Below, one piece after another: positions 16,039 through 23,517 of a DNA stretch of 33,614 nt. Within the stretch, counting starts at the first letter, position 1. Every line of letters starts with the position of its first letter. The position numbers and the translations under genes are program-made. The DNA is from Flavobacteriales bacterium UBA1993 (lineage in GTDB: Bacteria > Bacteroidota > Bacteroidia > Flavobacteriales_G > Salibacteraceae). A model generated the notes under the pieces. That model had not been told where the DNA came from and did not search any database. It worked only from the letters and a program-made list of their open reading frames with translations. The stretch lies in assembly GCA_002336485.1 (NCBI GenBank), contig DDCZ01000064.1, positions 55,198-88,811 of the forward strand, read 5' to 3'.

Positions 16039-17382
16039 TTATCTTTTTGGTCCAGGAGCTCCTTTCATCGCCTTCATCATCTGCGACATTTTACTTTTAT
16101 CATTCATCATGCGCATCATTTTACGCATGTCTTCAAACTGCTTCAAAAGCTTATTTACATCTGTAACGGTGGAGCCGCTACCTGTTGCGATGCGCTGTCG
16201 ACGTGTACCGTTTATTACGTGTGGATTCTCCCGCTCGTGTGTGGTCATAGAGCGGATAATTGCTTCTATTCCCTTGAATGCATCATCATCAATATCAACA
16301 TCCTTTATGGCTTTACCCATACCTGGAATCATCCCCATCAAATCCTTGACGTTACCCATCTTTTTGATCTGTTGGATCTGACCGAGGAAATCGTTGAAAT
16401 CGAATTTGTTCTTGGCAATTTTCTTCTGAAGACGCTTGGCTTCTTCTTCGTCAAATTGCTCCTGAGCTTTCTCAACAAGAGAAACGATATCTCCCATTCC
16501 AAGGATCCGATCGGCCATCCTATTTGGGTGAAACACATCCAGGGCATCCATCTTCTCTCCAAGTCCAACAAACTTTATTGGCTTCTCTACAATGGACCGA
16601 ATACTTAATGCCGCACCACCTCGTGTATCACCATCCAGCTTTGTAAGAATAACGCCATCGAAGTTTATGCGCTCATTAAAGGTCTTCGCTGTATTTACAG
16701 CATCTTGACCCGTCATAGAATCAACAACAAATAATGTTTCCGAAGGATTGATGGCATTTTTTACGGCCTCAATTTCCTTCATCATTTCCTCATCCACGGC
16801 CAAACGACCGGCGGTATCGACAATGACCGTATTTAGTCCTAAACGCTTCGCATGATTGATGGCATTTCGAGCAATATCAACAGGACTTTTATTTTCTCGT
16901 TCCGTATATACCTCAACACCAACCTGCTTTCCAACCACCTCAAGCTGATCAATTGCAGCTGGTCGATATACATCGCACGCCGCTAAAAGAACTGTTCTCC
17001 CGCGTTTCTGCTTTAAAAACTGGGCAAGTTTTCCTGAATGCGTTGTTTTACCAGAACCTTGAAGACCTGCCATGAGGATTACGGCAGGTTTTCCCGTGAT
17101 GTTCATGTCGACGGCTTCGCCCCCCATAAGATCGGCGAGTTCGTCGCGTGTGATCTTGGTCAATAACTGGCCTGGCGATACTGCTGTAAGCACGTTTTCT
17201 CCAAGCGCCTTTTGACGGACCCTATCCGTAAACTCCTTAGCGATCTTATAATTGACATCCGCGTCCAGAAGTGAACGCCGTATCTCCTTCATCGTTTCGG
17301 CCACATTGATCTCGGTAATTTGACCTTGACCTTTTAAAACCTTAAACGAACGCTCTAATTTTTCCGATAAACTTTCAAACAT
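16039..17382 (-). CDS. ffh: Signal recognition particle GTPase Ffh (SRP54)
   Basis: Ffh binds 4.5S RNA and nascent signal sequences and delivers ribosomes to FtsY at the inner membrane. Domains in order: the N domain (MFESLSEKLERSFKVLKG, about 1-90); the G domain with P-loop GLQGSGKTTHSGKLA, DTAGRLAVDEE and TKLDGDTRGGAALS; and the methionine-rich M domain ending MMRMMNDKSKMSQMMKAM. The frame is open to 17496, but the first 38 residues are unlike the family. Starting at ATG 17382 gives 447 residues, the usual length, and places AGGGAG just upstream. A good -7/-33 pair lies at 17407-17438. The small 4.5S RNA gene itself was not found in the window. Confidence 0.97.
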   Translation of the reverse strand: MFESLSEKLERSFKVLKGQGQITEINVAETMKEIRRSLLDADVNYKIAKEFTDRVRQKALGENVLTAVSPGQLLTKITRDELADLMGGEAVDMNITGKPAVILMAGLQGSGKTTHSGKLAQFLKQKRGRTVLLAACDVYRPAAIDQLEVVGKQVGVEVYTERENKSPVDIARNAINHAKRLGLNTVIVDTAGRLAVDEEMMKEIEAVKNAINPSETLFVVDSMTGQDAVNTAKTFNERINFDGVILTKLDGDTRGGAALSIRSIVEKPIKFVGLGEKMDALDVFHPNRMADRILGMGDIVSLVEKAQEQFDEEEAKRLQKKIAKNKFDFNDFLGQIQQIKKMGNVKDLMGMIPGMGKAIKDVDIDDDAFKGIEAIIRSMTTHERENPHVINGTRRQRIATGSGSTVTDVNKLLKQFEDMRKMMRMMNDKSKMSQMMKAMKGAPGPKR

Positions 17383-17386
17383 ATTG

Positions 17387-17404
17387 CTCCCTTTTTTCAG
17401 GGAG
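17387..17404 (-). promoter_or_regulatory. Small inverted repeat next to the ffh start codon
   Basis: On the minus strand CTCCCT, a six-base GAAAAA loop and AGGGAG form a perfect 6-bp inverted repeat ending 4 bases before the ffh ATG. The 3' arm is the Shine-Dalgarno-like AGGGAG, so pairing would hide it. The predicted transcription start falls at about 17400-17401, inside the 5' arm, so it is uncertain whether the full stem is transcribed. Confidence 0.35.
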
Positions 17405-17406
17405 GG

Positions 17407-17438
17407 CAAATGTAGTTTTCGGAAGTGGGAATAGCGAA
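17407..17438 (-). promoter_or_regulatory. Candidate promoter for ffh-folD-murB
   Basis: On the minus strand TTCG (17438-17435), a 20-base spacer and a perfect TACATTTG (17414-17407) match the Bacteroidota pattern TTTG-N19-21-TAnnTTTG with one mismatch in the -33 box. The predicted start of transcription, near 17400, gives a leader of under 20 bases before the ATG at 17382, which also supports the chosen ffh start. Confidence 0.5.
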
Positions 17439-17528
17439 TCTGAGGACCAATCAAATTGAGGTAATTTGAAATCGCCTGGGTCGGGATTAATATCATGTGC
17501 TACTGAGACATTCCGCCTCATTCCACAT

Positions 17529-17536
17529 TACATTTG
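17529..17536 (+). promoter_or_regulatory. Perfect -7 box (TACATTTG) immediately before the start codon
   Basis: TACATTTG matches TAnnTTTG exactly and ends 4 bases before the ATG at 17541. No good TTTG or TTG is found at the usual -33 distance, so the call is tentative. If used, the transcript would be leaderless. Confidence 0.3.
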
Positions 17537-17540
17537 AGGC

Positions 17541-19010
17541 ATGGACAACCGAGGGAATAAGGGCCTACTATTCACAACCGTATTTATTAGCGGATTCGTG
17601 GTTATGGCTTTCGAGATTATCGGATCACGTGTGTTAGCGCCATTTCTAGGTACAAGCACGTATGTATGGGTGTCCATTATTGGAGTAATCCTTGGCGCTA
17701 TGTCGGCTGGTTACTACTACGGTGGTGTCAAAGCTGATCAAGATGTCCGAATCCAAAAACTTGGGCACTACTTGCTCCTCTCGGCGGCATCTATCTGCCT
17801 GATGAATCTACTTAAAAATCAGTTTTTAATGCTCCTCGGAGGCGTAGAAATTCCACTCATTGTAAAGGCGATTTTGTCATCATCCGTGTTGTTTGCGGCT
17901 CCGGCATTTTTTTTGGCTGCCACATTTCCTTACGCCCTCAAACTTGCGCTGCGACGGGTAGAGGACGCTGGAAAAACTGCTGGGCAATTCTATGCTGTAT
18001 CCACGTTGGGCAGCATTCTCGGAACCTTTTTGAGCGCCACGCTACTAATCCCGTTGGCTGGTACAAATAACATTCTCTGGATTTTGGCCTGTTTCTTACT
18101 TGGTGCGGCATTGCTTATCGGTTACAAATCACAGATACGGCTCTTCTTAGCATTCATGCTCGTGGCTTCAAACGTTGGTTTCACCCAATATCCGCGATCA
18201 TATGTTGATGTGGATAGCGTATACAATCGTATTTGGATTATGGATGGAGTGGCCCAGGGTAGAGATACCCGATACATGTCGCTAAATGGTCATGTGAATT
18301 CCGGAATGTGGGTAGATAATCCGATACACGAACAGCTCTATCCATACTCCGATTATTTTAGATTGGCCATGCATTTTCAACCCGACTTCGAAAATGTGTT
18401 GATGCTTGGCGCTGGGGGCTACTCATTTCCGAAATTATTCCAATCAAAATGGCCGAATAAGCAACTTGATGTTGTAGAAATTGATCCATTGTTGACCTCC
18501 TTATCGAGGGAATATTTTGCTTTCGAAGATGGATCCAATACCGAAATCTTTCACATGGATGCGCGGGCATATTTGATGCAATCCGATGAATCTCAATACG
18601 ACATCATTATCTCCGACGTGTTCACTTCGCCATTGGAAGTCCCATTTCACATGTGCACGGAAGAGGCCTACACCCTGATGGAAAGTCGACTCAAATCCAA
18701 CGGCGTGCTTATCCTAAACATTCTAGGTAATTGGGAAGGTCAGCACAGTGAGTTTTTAAAGAGTCAAATGCAGACGGCGTCGCACGTTTTTGATCAGGTA
18801 TTGCTATTCGAAGTAAGTGATGGGCGCAAGTCAAAAATGAAAAACAACATGCTGCTTCTTTCTAATTCGAAAGCCAAGCTGAGCACGATAAGCGATAACC
18901 AAGAAATTCAGAACATGGTGGCTAATAAAAAACTGGTCGATTATGAATCCACTCATCTTTTAACAGATGACTATGCACCTGCAAACTGGCTTCTCTGGAA
19001 GGGCAAATAG
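17541..19010 (+). CDS. Membrane-anchored spermidine-synthase-like protein (fused MFS-like/spermidine synthase family)
   Basis: A 489-residue protein in two halves. Residues about 8-210 contain six to seven hydrophobic helices (LLFTTVFISGFVVMAFEIIG, VWVSIIGVILGAMSAGYYYG, LFAAPAFFLAATFPYALKLA and others). Residues about 215-489 form a class I methyltransferase-like fold: VLMLGAGGYSFPKLF (nucleotide loop), LDVVEIDPLL (acidic end of strand 2), FHMDARAYL and YDIIISDVFTSP, as in polyamine aminopropyltransferases. The conserved end LTDDYAPANWLL is also typical. Members of this fused family are common, but the substrate is usually unproven, so polyamine synthesis should not be assumed. The gene is divergent from ffh and convergent with the saccharopine-dehydrogenase-family gene, with only 9 bases between stops. 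Confidence 0.88.
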   Translation: MDNRGNKGLLFTTVFISGFVVMAFEIIGSRVLAPFLGTSTYVWVSIIGVILGAMSAGYYYGGVKADQDVRIQKLGHYLLLSAASICLMNLLKNQFLMLLGGVEIPLIVKAILSSSVLFAAPAFFLAATFPYALKLALRRVEDAGKTAGQFYAVSTLGSILGTFLSATLLIPLAGTNNILWILACFLLGAALLIGYKSQIRLFLAFMLVASNVGFTQYPRSYVDVDSVYNRIWIMDGVAQGRDTRYMSLNGHVNSGMWVDNPIHEQLYPYSDYFRLAMHFQPDFENVLMLGAGGYSFPKLFQSKWPNKQLDVVEIDPLLTSLSREYFAFEDGSNTEIFHMDARAYLMQSDESQYDIIISDVFTSPLEVPFHMCTEEAYTLMESRLKSNGVLILNILGNWEGQHSEFLKSQMQTASHVFDQVLLFEVSDGRKSKMKNNMLLLSNSKAKLSTISDNQEIQNMVANKKLVDYESTHLLTDDYAPANWLLWKGK

Positions 19011-19019
19011 CCCAAGACA

Positions 19020-20366
19020 TCAATATCCTGAATAAGCGCTTTGCTTCTCGGTAAAGCGAACTCCCGCTTCTTCCAATTCTTCCAGCACTGGCGTGTAGAC
19101 CTCTTTTGAAATTGGAGCAAGCACTCCCGGAGTAGTGATGCGGCCGTTCAGAATCATTCTAGTCGCAATTGCCACAGGCAAACCAACGGTCTTCGCCATG
19201 GCTGTACGAATTCGATCTTCACCTTCCAACACCATGTAGCTTTCGCGTCGTATCCGCTCCCCGTTTAGTTCATACCCAAACAAGTGATACATGACGATCA
19301 TGTCAAGGTCCTCTTCATCCATAGACCATTTTTGTTCAAGGATGTGCTGCAAAACTTTTGCGGGTGTTGCGTTTGGAATGCCGATGACTGTTTCACTAAA
19401 AATATCTAGGCTTTCCATTTTTTCCATGATGTCATTATCCTGATCAATTTTCAAATAATGCATCAGTTTTAGCTCTACCGAATCATTTGGGTTATAGGCC
19501 AAAAACGAATTTAAAAACCCTCGGTACGTCATAGTCTCTGAATCTTCCAACTCATAAGAGTCATCCGTGGCTCCGAGTTTCACGAAGACATCCCATGCCT
19601 TTGAGAACCCTTTACGCCTTAATGTACCTCGATAAATTGTTGGAATTTCTTCAAGCCCATACACATCCTGATACTTTAATGAGTCGCGGTTAGCGTACCC
19701 TTCAAAAAGACCATATTCCGGGATTTCGATGCGCTCAGTTCTCCTGAAAACTTGATGATACGGAATGTACTTATATTTCCCTTCCTGCTTAAATTTCACA
19801 GCACCTCCAGACCCCGCCAGAACTACATTTCTTGGGTTCCAAGCAAACTTATAATGCCATGGGTTATCGTCGCTTTTTGGAGCGGGCAAGCCACCTGTAA
19901 ACGTCTCAAACTGAAGCATTTCACCGCCCAGATCTCTTATCTCATCCAATACGCGCATGGCACTCATATGATCGATTCCTGGATCAACTCCAATTTCATT
20001 CATGATCACAACCCCAGCGGCTTTGGCTTTGGCATCCAGCGCCTGCATTTCCTCAGAAATATAGCTCGCCGTAACCATGTGCTTTTTGAGTGCAATACAT
20101 TCCTTCGCAACATCTACATGCATGTGAGCCGGAAGCATAGAAACTACGATGTCTGCTTTTGATATTTCACTTAAGCGTTGCATTTCATCGGTGACATCAA
20201 ATTGAAATGCGTGGGTGTTTGGTCGATCCTTTGTTTTGGATTTCGCGAGTTTAAGATCTCTGTCTCCCACACTTAATACCCAATCATTTTTCGGAGCTAA
20301 TTCAGCTAAATAATCAATCAGCACACTCGCACTCATACCCGCACCAAAGACCACAATGTTTTTCAT
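19020..20366 (-). CDS. Saccharopine dehydrogenase family protein (LYS9-like)
   Basis: A 448-residue soluble dehydrogenase. The N-terminal Rossmann fold starts at once with IVVFGAGMSASVLIDYLA (GxGxxxxxV-type dinucleotide loop), followed by VGDRDLKLAK at the end of strand 2 and ADIVVSMLPAHMHVDVA. MNEIGVDPGIDHMSAM and FETFTGGLPAPKSDDNPWHYKFAWNP are signatures of the saccharopine reductase C-terminal domain. In lysine metabolism these enzymes interconvert saccharopine with glutamate and aminoadipate semialdehyde; in Bacteroidota the direction is usually taken as lysine catabolism, which is inference here. The gene stands alone between convergent and divergent neighbours. A weak -7-like TACATTCG lies 18 bases upstream of its ATG. 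Confidence 0.9.
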   Translation of the reverse strand: MKNIVVFGAGMSASVLIDYLAELAPKNDWVLSVGDRDLKLAKSKTKDRPNTHAFQFDVTDEMQRLSEISKADIVVSMLPAHMHVDVAKECIALKKHMVTASYISEEMQALDAKAKAAGVVIMNEIGVDPGIDHMSAMRVLDEIRDLGGEMLQFETFTGGLPAPKSDDNPWHYKFAWNPRNVVLAGSGGAVKFKQEGKYKYIPYHQVFRRTERIEIPEYGLFEGYANRDSLKYQDVYGLEEIPTIYRGTLRRKGFSKAWDVFVKLGATDDSYELEDSETMTYRGFLNSFLAYNPNDSVELKLMHYLKIDQDNDIMEKMESLDIFSETVIGIPNATPAKVLQHILEQKWSMDEEDLDMIVMYHLFGYELNGERIRRESYMVLEGEDRIRTAMAKTVGLPVAIATRMILNGRITTPGVLAPISKEVYTPVLEELEEAGVRFTEKQSAYSGY

Positions 20367-20425
20367 AATTCGAATCGATTGATACGAATGTAATGATGTG
20401 AAAATCTTTAGCCACAGAATTTTTC

Positions 20426-20459
20426 TTTGGGACGCATCAATAGATTTTGCTTATGCTTG
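20426..20459 (+). promoter_or_regulatory. Candidate promoter for the lipoprotein-like gene at 20488
   Basis: TTTG at 20426-20429, a 22-base spacer and TATGCTTG at 20452-20459 resemble TTTG-N19-21-TAnnTTTG with one mismatch and a slightly long spacer. It lies inside the longer open frame beginning at 20398, so it supports the internal ATG at 20488 as the true start. Confidence 0.35.
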
Positions 20460-20487
20460 TAAGACCCTGTTAATCAATCTTACGACA

Positions 20488-21198
20488 ATGAAATCCGCGT
20501 TAACAAATTCAATTCGTTTTGTACTTTTTATTTCAATCGCCGCACTCATATCTTCATGTAGTTCGAGTTCAAATGTTGCGGATGGTGGTATTCTACAAAA
20601 ACGAAAATACCGTAAGGGAGTTCATCTTAACATATTGAAAAAACACAAGGTTCAGGAGCAAAGCATACCGGACGAGGTAATTGCTCAAAATTCTAAAAAT
20701 GAACCAGATCGGGAAGCAATTGACAATGCTGAAGTGGACAAATCTGCACATTCAATTAGTGCCCAGCATGCACCGATAGAGGCATTGGAAGCACACTCAG
20801 CACAAAATAAAACAACAACACTTAACGCATTTCGGCGTGTGTTCAATCGAAAAAAAACAACGTCGACGGCGGCAGATTCTCCTGAAAAAATTGAGCGCCA
20901 AAACACCCTAACGAGCCAATATCAGAAAGGTGGAAAAACTGCCTTACTCTTCGCGTGGATCTTCGCCATACTGCCGCTATTGGCATGGGCATTTGGCGTA
21001 TTAGGCCTACCAATGTTGCAGGTTACTGCTCTATTTTTCGCCTTGCTCTTTCTAATTCTTGCACTGGTATTCGCTCTGCGCAATCGAGTCTATTCAGCCC
21101 ATGCACGAAAGGCCTTATGGCTGATTCTGCTGGCGATTGTCTTCTGGGCCGCGGCCGCTTCCGTAGCGACACTTGTGTTGGGAGTTGCCCTATTATAA
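20488..21198 (+). CDS. Lipoprotein-like protein with a C-terminal three-helix membrane domain
   Basis: A 236-residue protein from ATG 20488. The frame is open back to GTG 20398, but the internal ATG puts a signal peptide at the N-terminus: MKSALTNSIRFVLFISIAAL then ISSC, a lipobox-like end with Cys24. Next comes a basic LQKRKYRKGVHLNILKK, a motif I recall at the same place in other flavobacterial lipoprotein-like proteins. A polar linker follows (about 45-150), then three strongly hydrophobic helices (about 151-236: TALLFAWIFAILPLLAWAF, VTALFFALLFLILALVFAL, ALWLILLAIVFWAAAASVAT). A lipid anchor plus a polytopic tail is an odd topology. No function can be assigned. The stop directly abuts that of convergent pbpC. 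Confidence 0.78.
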   Translation: MKSALTNSIRFVLFISIAALISSCSSSSNVADGGILQKRKYRKGVHLNILKKHKVQEQSIPDEVIAQNSKNEPDREAIDNAEVDKSAHSISAQHAPIEALEAHSAQNKTTTLNAFRRVFNRKKTTSTAADSPEKIERQNTLTSQYQKGGKTALLFAWIFAILPLLAWAFGVLGLPMLQVTALFFALLFLILALVFALRNRVYSAHARKALWLILLAIVFWAAAASVATLVLGVALL

Positions 21199-23514
21199 TT
21201 AACCTCGATACACTTTAAACTGGCATTTCACCACCTGACCAGATTCGTCTAAAACGGTGAGTAAATGTTGGCCCTGCCCTATTTCCAAGGTAAGCTGATG
21301 CATGGAAGTTGTAGTTCCGATATACGTTTCATCTAAGTGCCAATAAAGGGTACCGTTGTCTGAGACCGTCGCTTGTAACTGAACCACTTCAAAATCTCCT
21401 TTAAAATTTCTAGGAATCACAATTTCCGCCCCCGGGGTGGGATAAATTATTGCGAGCTGGTTTTGTTTTTCATTCGTACTGCAAGTCTTCGCAAGCGGCG
21501 GAACGGGTCGATATGAATGGTTGTGTTTGCCGTAGAAATAACCAGAAACAGGATCCAACTCAAACCAACTCGTGTCTCGGATATCACCTTCAGCACAGTT
21601 TCGAAACACGCGCTTATCTTCCTCGTTTACCCAAATGCGCATATGTCTATCACACACCGATGGAACAGCCGCGTTCATTGGAGATTCTGTCTGGATGACT
21701 GGGCAATTAATACCAGGCGCTAGGCCCGATTTCTCGCATAAATTGATAAATCGCAGGTTACCCTCAGGCTTATAAAACCATTCTCCTTGAGGTAAAAACT
21801 CAAAGGCTTGAAACATTAAAGGGGAAGCAGTGGATGTTCCCGTTAGGCCTGGCCGTCCTTCACCGTCGGCATTCCCCACCCAAACGGCTACAAGGTGATC
21901 GCCATCCACACCAACGGCCCAAGCATCTCTAAAACCATGACTCGTTCCTGTTTTCCACGCAATCCGTCTTGAAGAAGAAAACCGTTTCCAATCCTTATGA
22001 AGTCCCGGTCTTTGAACGTCGGTTAAGGCCTCACAAATCATCCACCAGGCACCTGGATCAAAGACCATTTCAGATTTGACACGTTCTTGATTCTCCCAAA
22101 TTTTCATTCCCAACGAACCGAAATTATCTGATGTTGCTGATTTCACTCCCATTGCTTGAGTTGTATAGGATTTCGCGAGATCCCATAGCGTAACCTCGGC
22201 ACCACCAAGAATTAATGTGAGTCCGTAGTTATCCACTCCTCGATCTATAGATTGAAAACCAAGCTCCTTTAAGTCCTCATAAAATGGTGCCAATCCATAT
22301 TGCTTTAATAGTAAGGTGGCCGGAATGTTTAATGATCGCGCCAACGCCTCTTTGGCTGGCACCACGCCCTCAAAACTCTTATCAAAATTTAATGGCGCAT
22401 ACTTTCCAATAGAAATTGGGACATCTTTCAGAAGCGTATTTGTATGAATAAGCCCTGCCTCTAATGCCCGCGCATACAGAAATGGTTTCAGGATACTTCC
22501 CGAACTTCTAGGAGCATGAATAATATCTACATACGGCGATCGGGCCTCGGGAATAGTAGCATTTCCAACGTAGGCTTTCACTTCACCATCAGACAGGGAA
22601 ACAATCATGGCGCACGCATTATGCACTTGATTTTCGCTCAATTGTCGCACATATTGGTTCAGGTCGCGGCTTAGGTGATACTGAAGGTTGGCATCAATGG
22701 TGGAATGTATCCGTTGGCCTGACCTACCCTGTTTATTTGCATAGTCTAACAAATGATATGCGTCGGCCGGAAGTGTCTTTGGTTGATCTGGAATCGGTTC
22801 CATTAATGAAAGTGAATACTCGGTTGAATCAATAACCTGACGCAATAAGAGCTTTCCTAAAAGCCTATCGCGCTTATATCTTAGCGCGTCTCTATTTCTA
22901 CCCGGGTGCATAAGTGCCGGGGCATTTGGCAGTACTGCCAGCGTACTCACTTCTGCCCATGACAGTTGATCAAGCGGTCGATTGAAGTATCTCCATGCGG
23001 CCGCTTCTACGCCAACAACGTTGCCACCATACGGCGCATTTGAAACATACAATTGCACGATTTCATCCTTCGAATACTCAAACTCAAGCCGAATAGCTAA
23101 GTAAAGCTCGATGCATTTTTCGAATAGGCTCCGCGATTTTCCTTTTCGAGATAATCGAATCACCTGCATGGTAATGGTGCTACCTCCACTCACTACACGT
23201 TTCGCTTTCACATTTTGCCAAGTTGCGCGCATCATCGATGCCGGATTCACGCCTGGATGCCAATGAAAATATTCGTCCTCGAATAGAAGAATAGCAGTCT
23301 CTAGATTGGCTGGTACGGAATCAACATCTGGAAATCTCCATTGTCCATCTGCGGCGATTTGGGCGCCAAGCAACTCTCCATTACTATCTAGCAAGACAGT
23401 AGAAGTCGGATCATGAAACAATTGGTCAGGAAAGAGCACTACAAACGCACCAATAATGCTGGCGAGCACAATCAATCGTTGTCTTAGACTATGACGCTTT
23501 AGCACCATTTTCAA
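21199..23514 (-). CDS. pbpC: Penicillin-binding protein 1C (bifunctional glycosyltransferase/transpeptidase)
   Basis: A 771-residue periplasm-facing enzyme anchored by one N-terminal helix (about 13-30). The GT51 glycosyltransferase domain (about 50-230) has EDEYFHWHPG (79-88) with the catalytic Glu, and GGSTITMQVIRL (110-121). The transpeptidase domain has SGSILKP with nucleophile Ser340 and Lys343, SLN at 394-396 and KTGTS at 521-525. The last roughly 90 residues (for example GAEIVIPRNFKGDF and YWHLDETYIG) match the PBP1C-specific C-terminal domain. It starts 3 bases after the stop of the upstream alpha-2-macroglobulin gene, so they form a transcription unit; the same pairing (pbpC-yfhM) is well known in proteobacteria, which suggests a shared role in envelope defence or repair. 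Confidence 0.96.
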   Translation of the reverse strand: MKMVLKRHSLRQRLIVLASIIGAFVVLFPDQLFHDPTSTVLLDSNGELLGAQIAADGQWRFPDVDSVPANLETAILLFEDEYFHWHPGVNPASMMRATWQNVKAKRVVSGGSTITMQVIRLSRKGKSRSLFEKCIELYLAIRLEFEYSKDEIVQLYVSNAPYGGNVVGVEAAAWRYFNRPLDQLSWAEVSTLAVLPNAPALMHPGRNRDALRYKRDRLLGKLLLRQVIDSTEYSLSLMEPIPDQPKTLPADAYHLLDYANKQGRSGQRIHSTIDANLQYHLSRDLNQYVRQLSENQVHNACAMIVSLSDGEVKAYVGNATIPEARSPYVDIIHAPRSSGSILKPFLYARALEAGLIHTNTLLKDVPISIGKYAPLNFDKSFEGVVPAKEALARSLNIPATLLLKQYGLAPFYEDLKELGFQSIDRGVDNYGLTLILGGAEVTLWDLAKSYTTQAMGVKSATSDNFGSLGMKIWENQERVKSEMVFDPGAWWMICEALTDVQRPGLHKDWKRFSSSRRIAWKTGTSHGFRDAWAVGVDGDHLVAVWVGNADGEGRPGLTGTSTASPLMFQAFEFLPQGEWFYKPEGNLRFINLCEKSGLAPGINCPVIQTESPMNAAVPSVCDRHMRIWVNEEDKRVFRNCAEGDIRDTSWFELDPVSGYFYGKHNHSYRPVPPLAKTCSTNEKQNQLAIIYPTPGAEIVIPRNFKGDFEVVQLQATVSDNGTLYWHLDETYIGTTTSMHQLTLEIGQGQHLLTVLDESGQVVKCQFKVYRG

Positions 23515-23517
23515 CCT

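Noticed and set aside
15953..16381. 142-codon plus-strand frame with hydrophobic runs opposite folD/ffh
   Set aside because: The hydrophobicity is the antisense shadow of the Met-rich and charged ffh/folD codons; both real genes are certain.
17383..17496. N-terminal extension of Ffh by 38 residues
   Set aside because: The extension is unlike the family and contains the candidate promoter; ATG 17382 gives the standard length.
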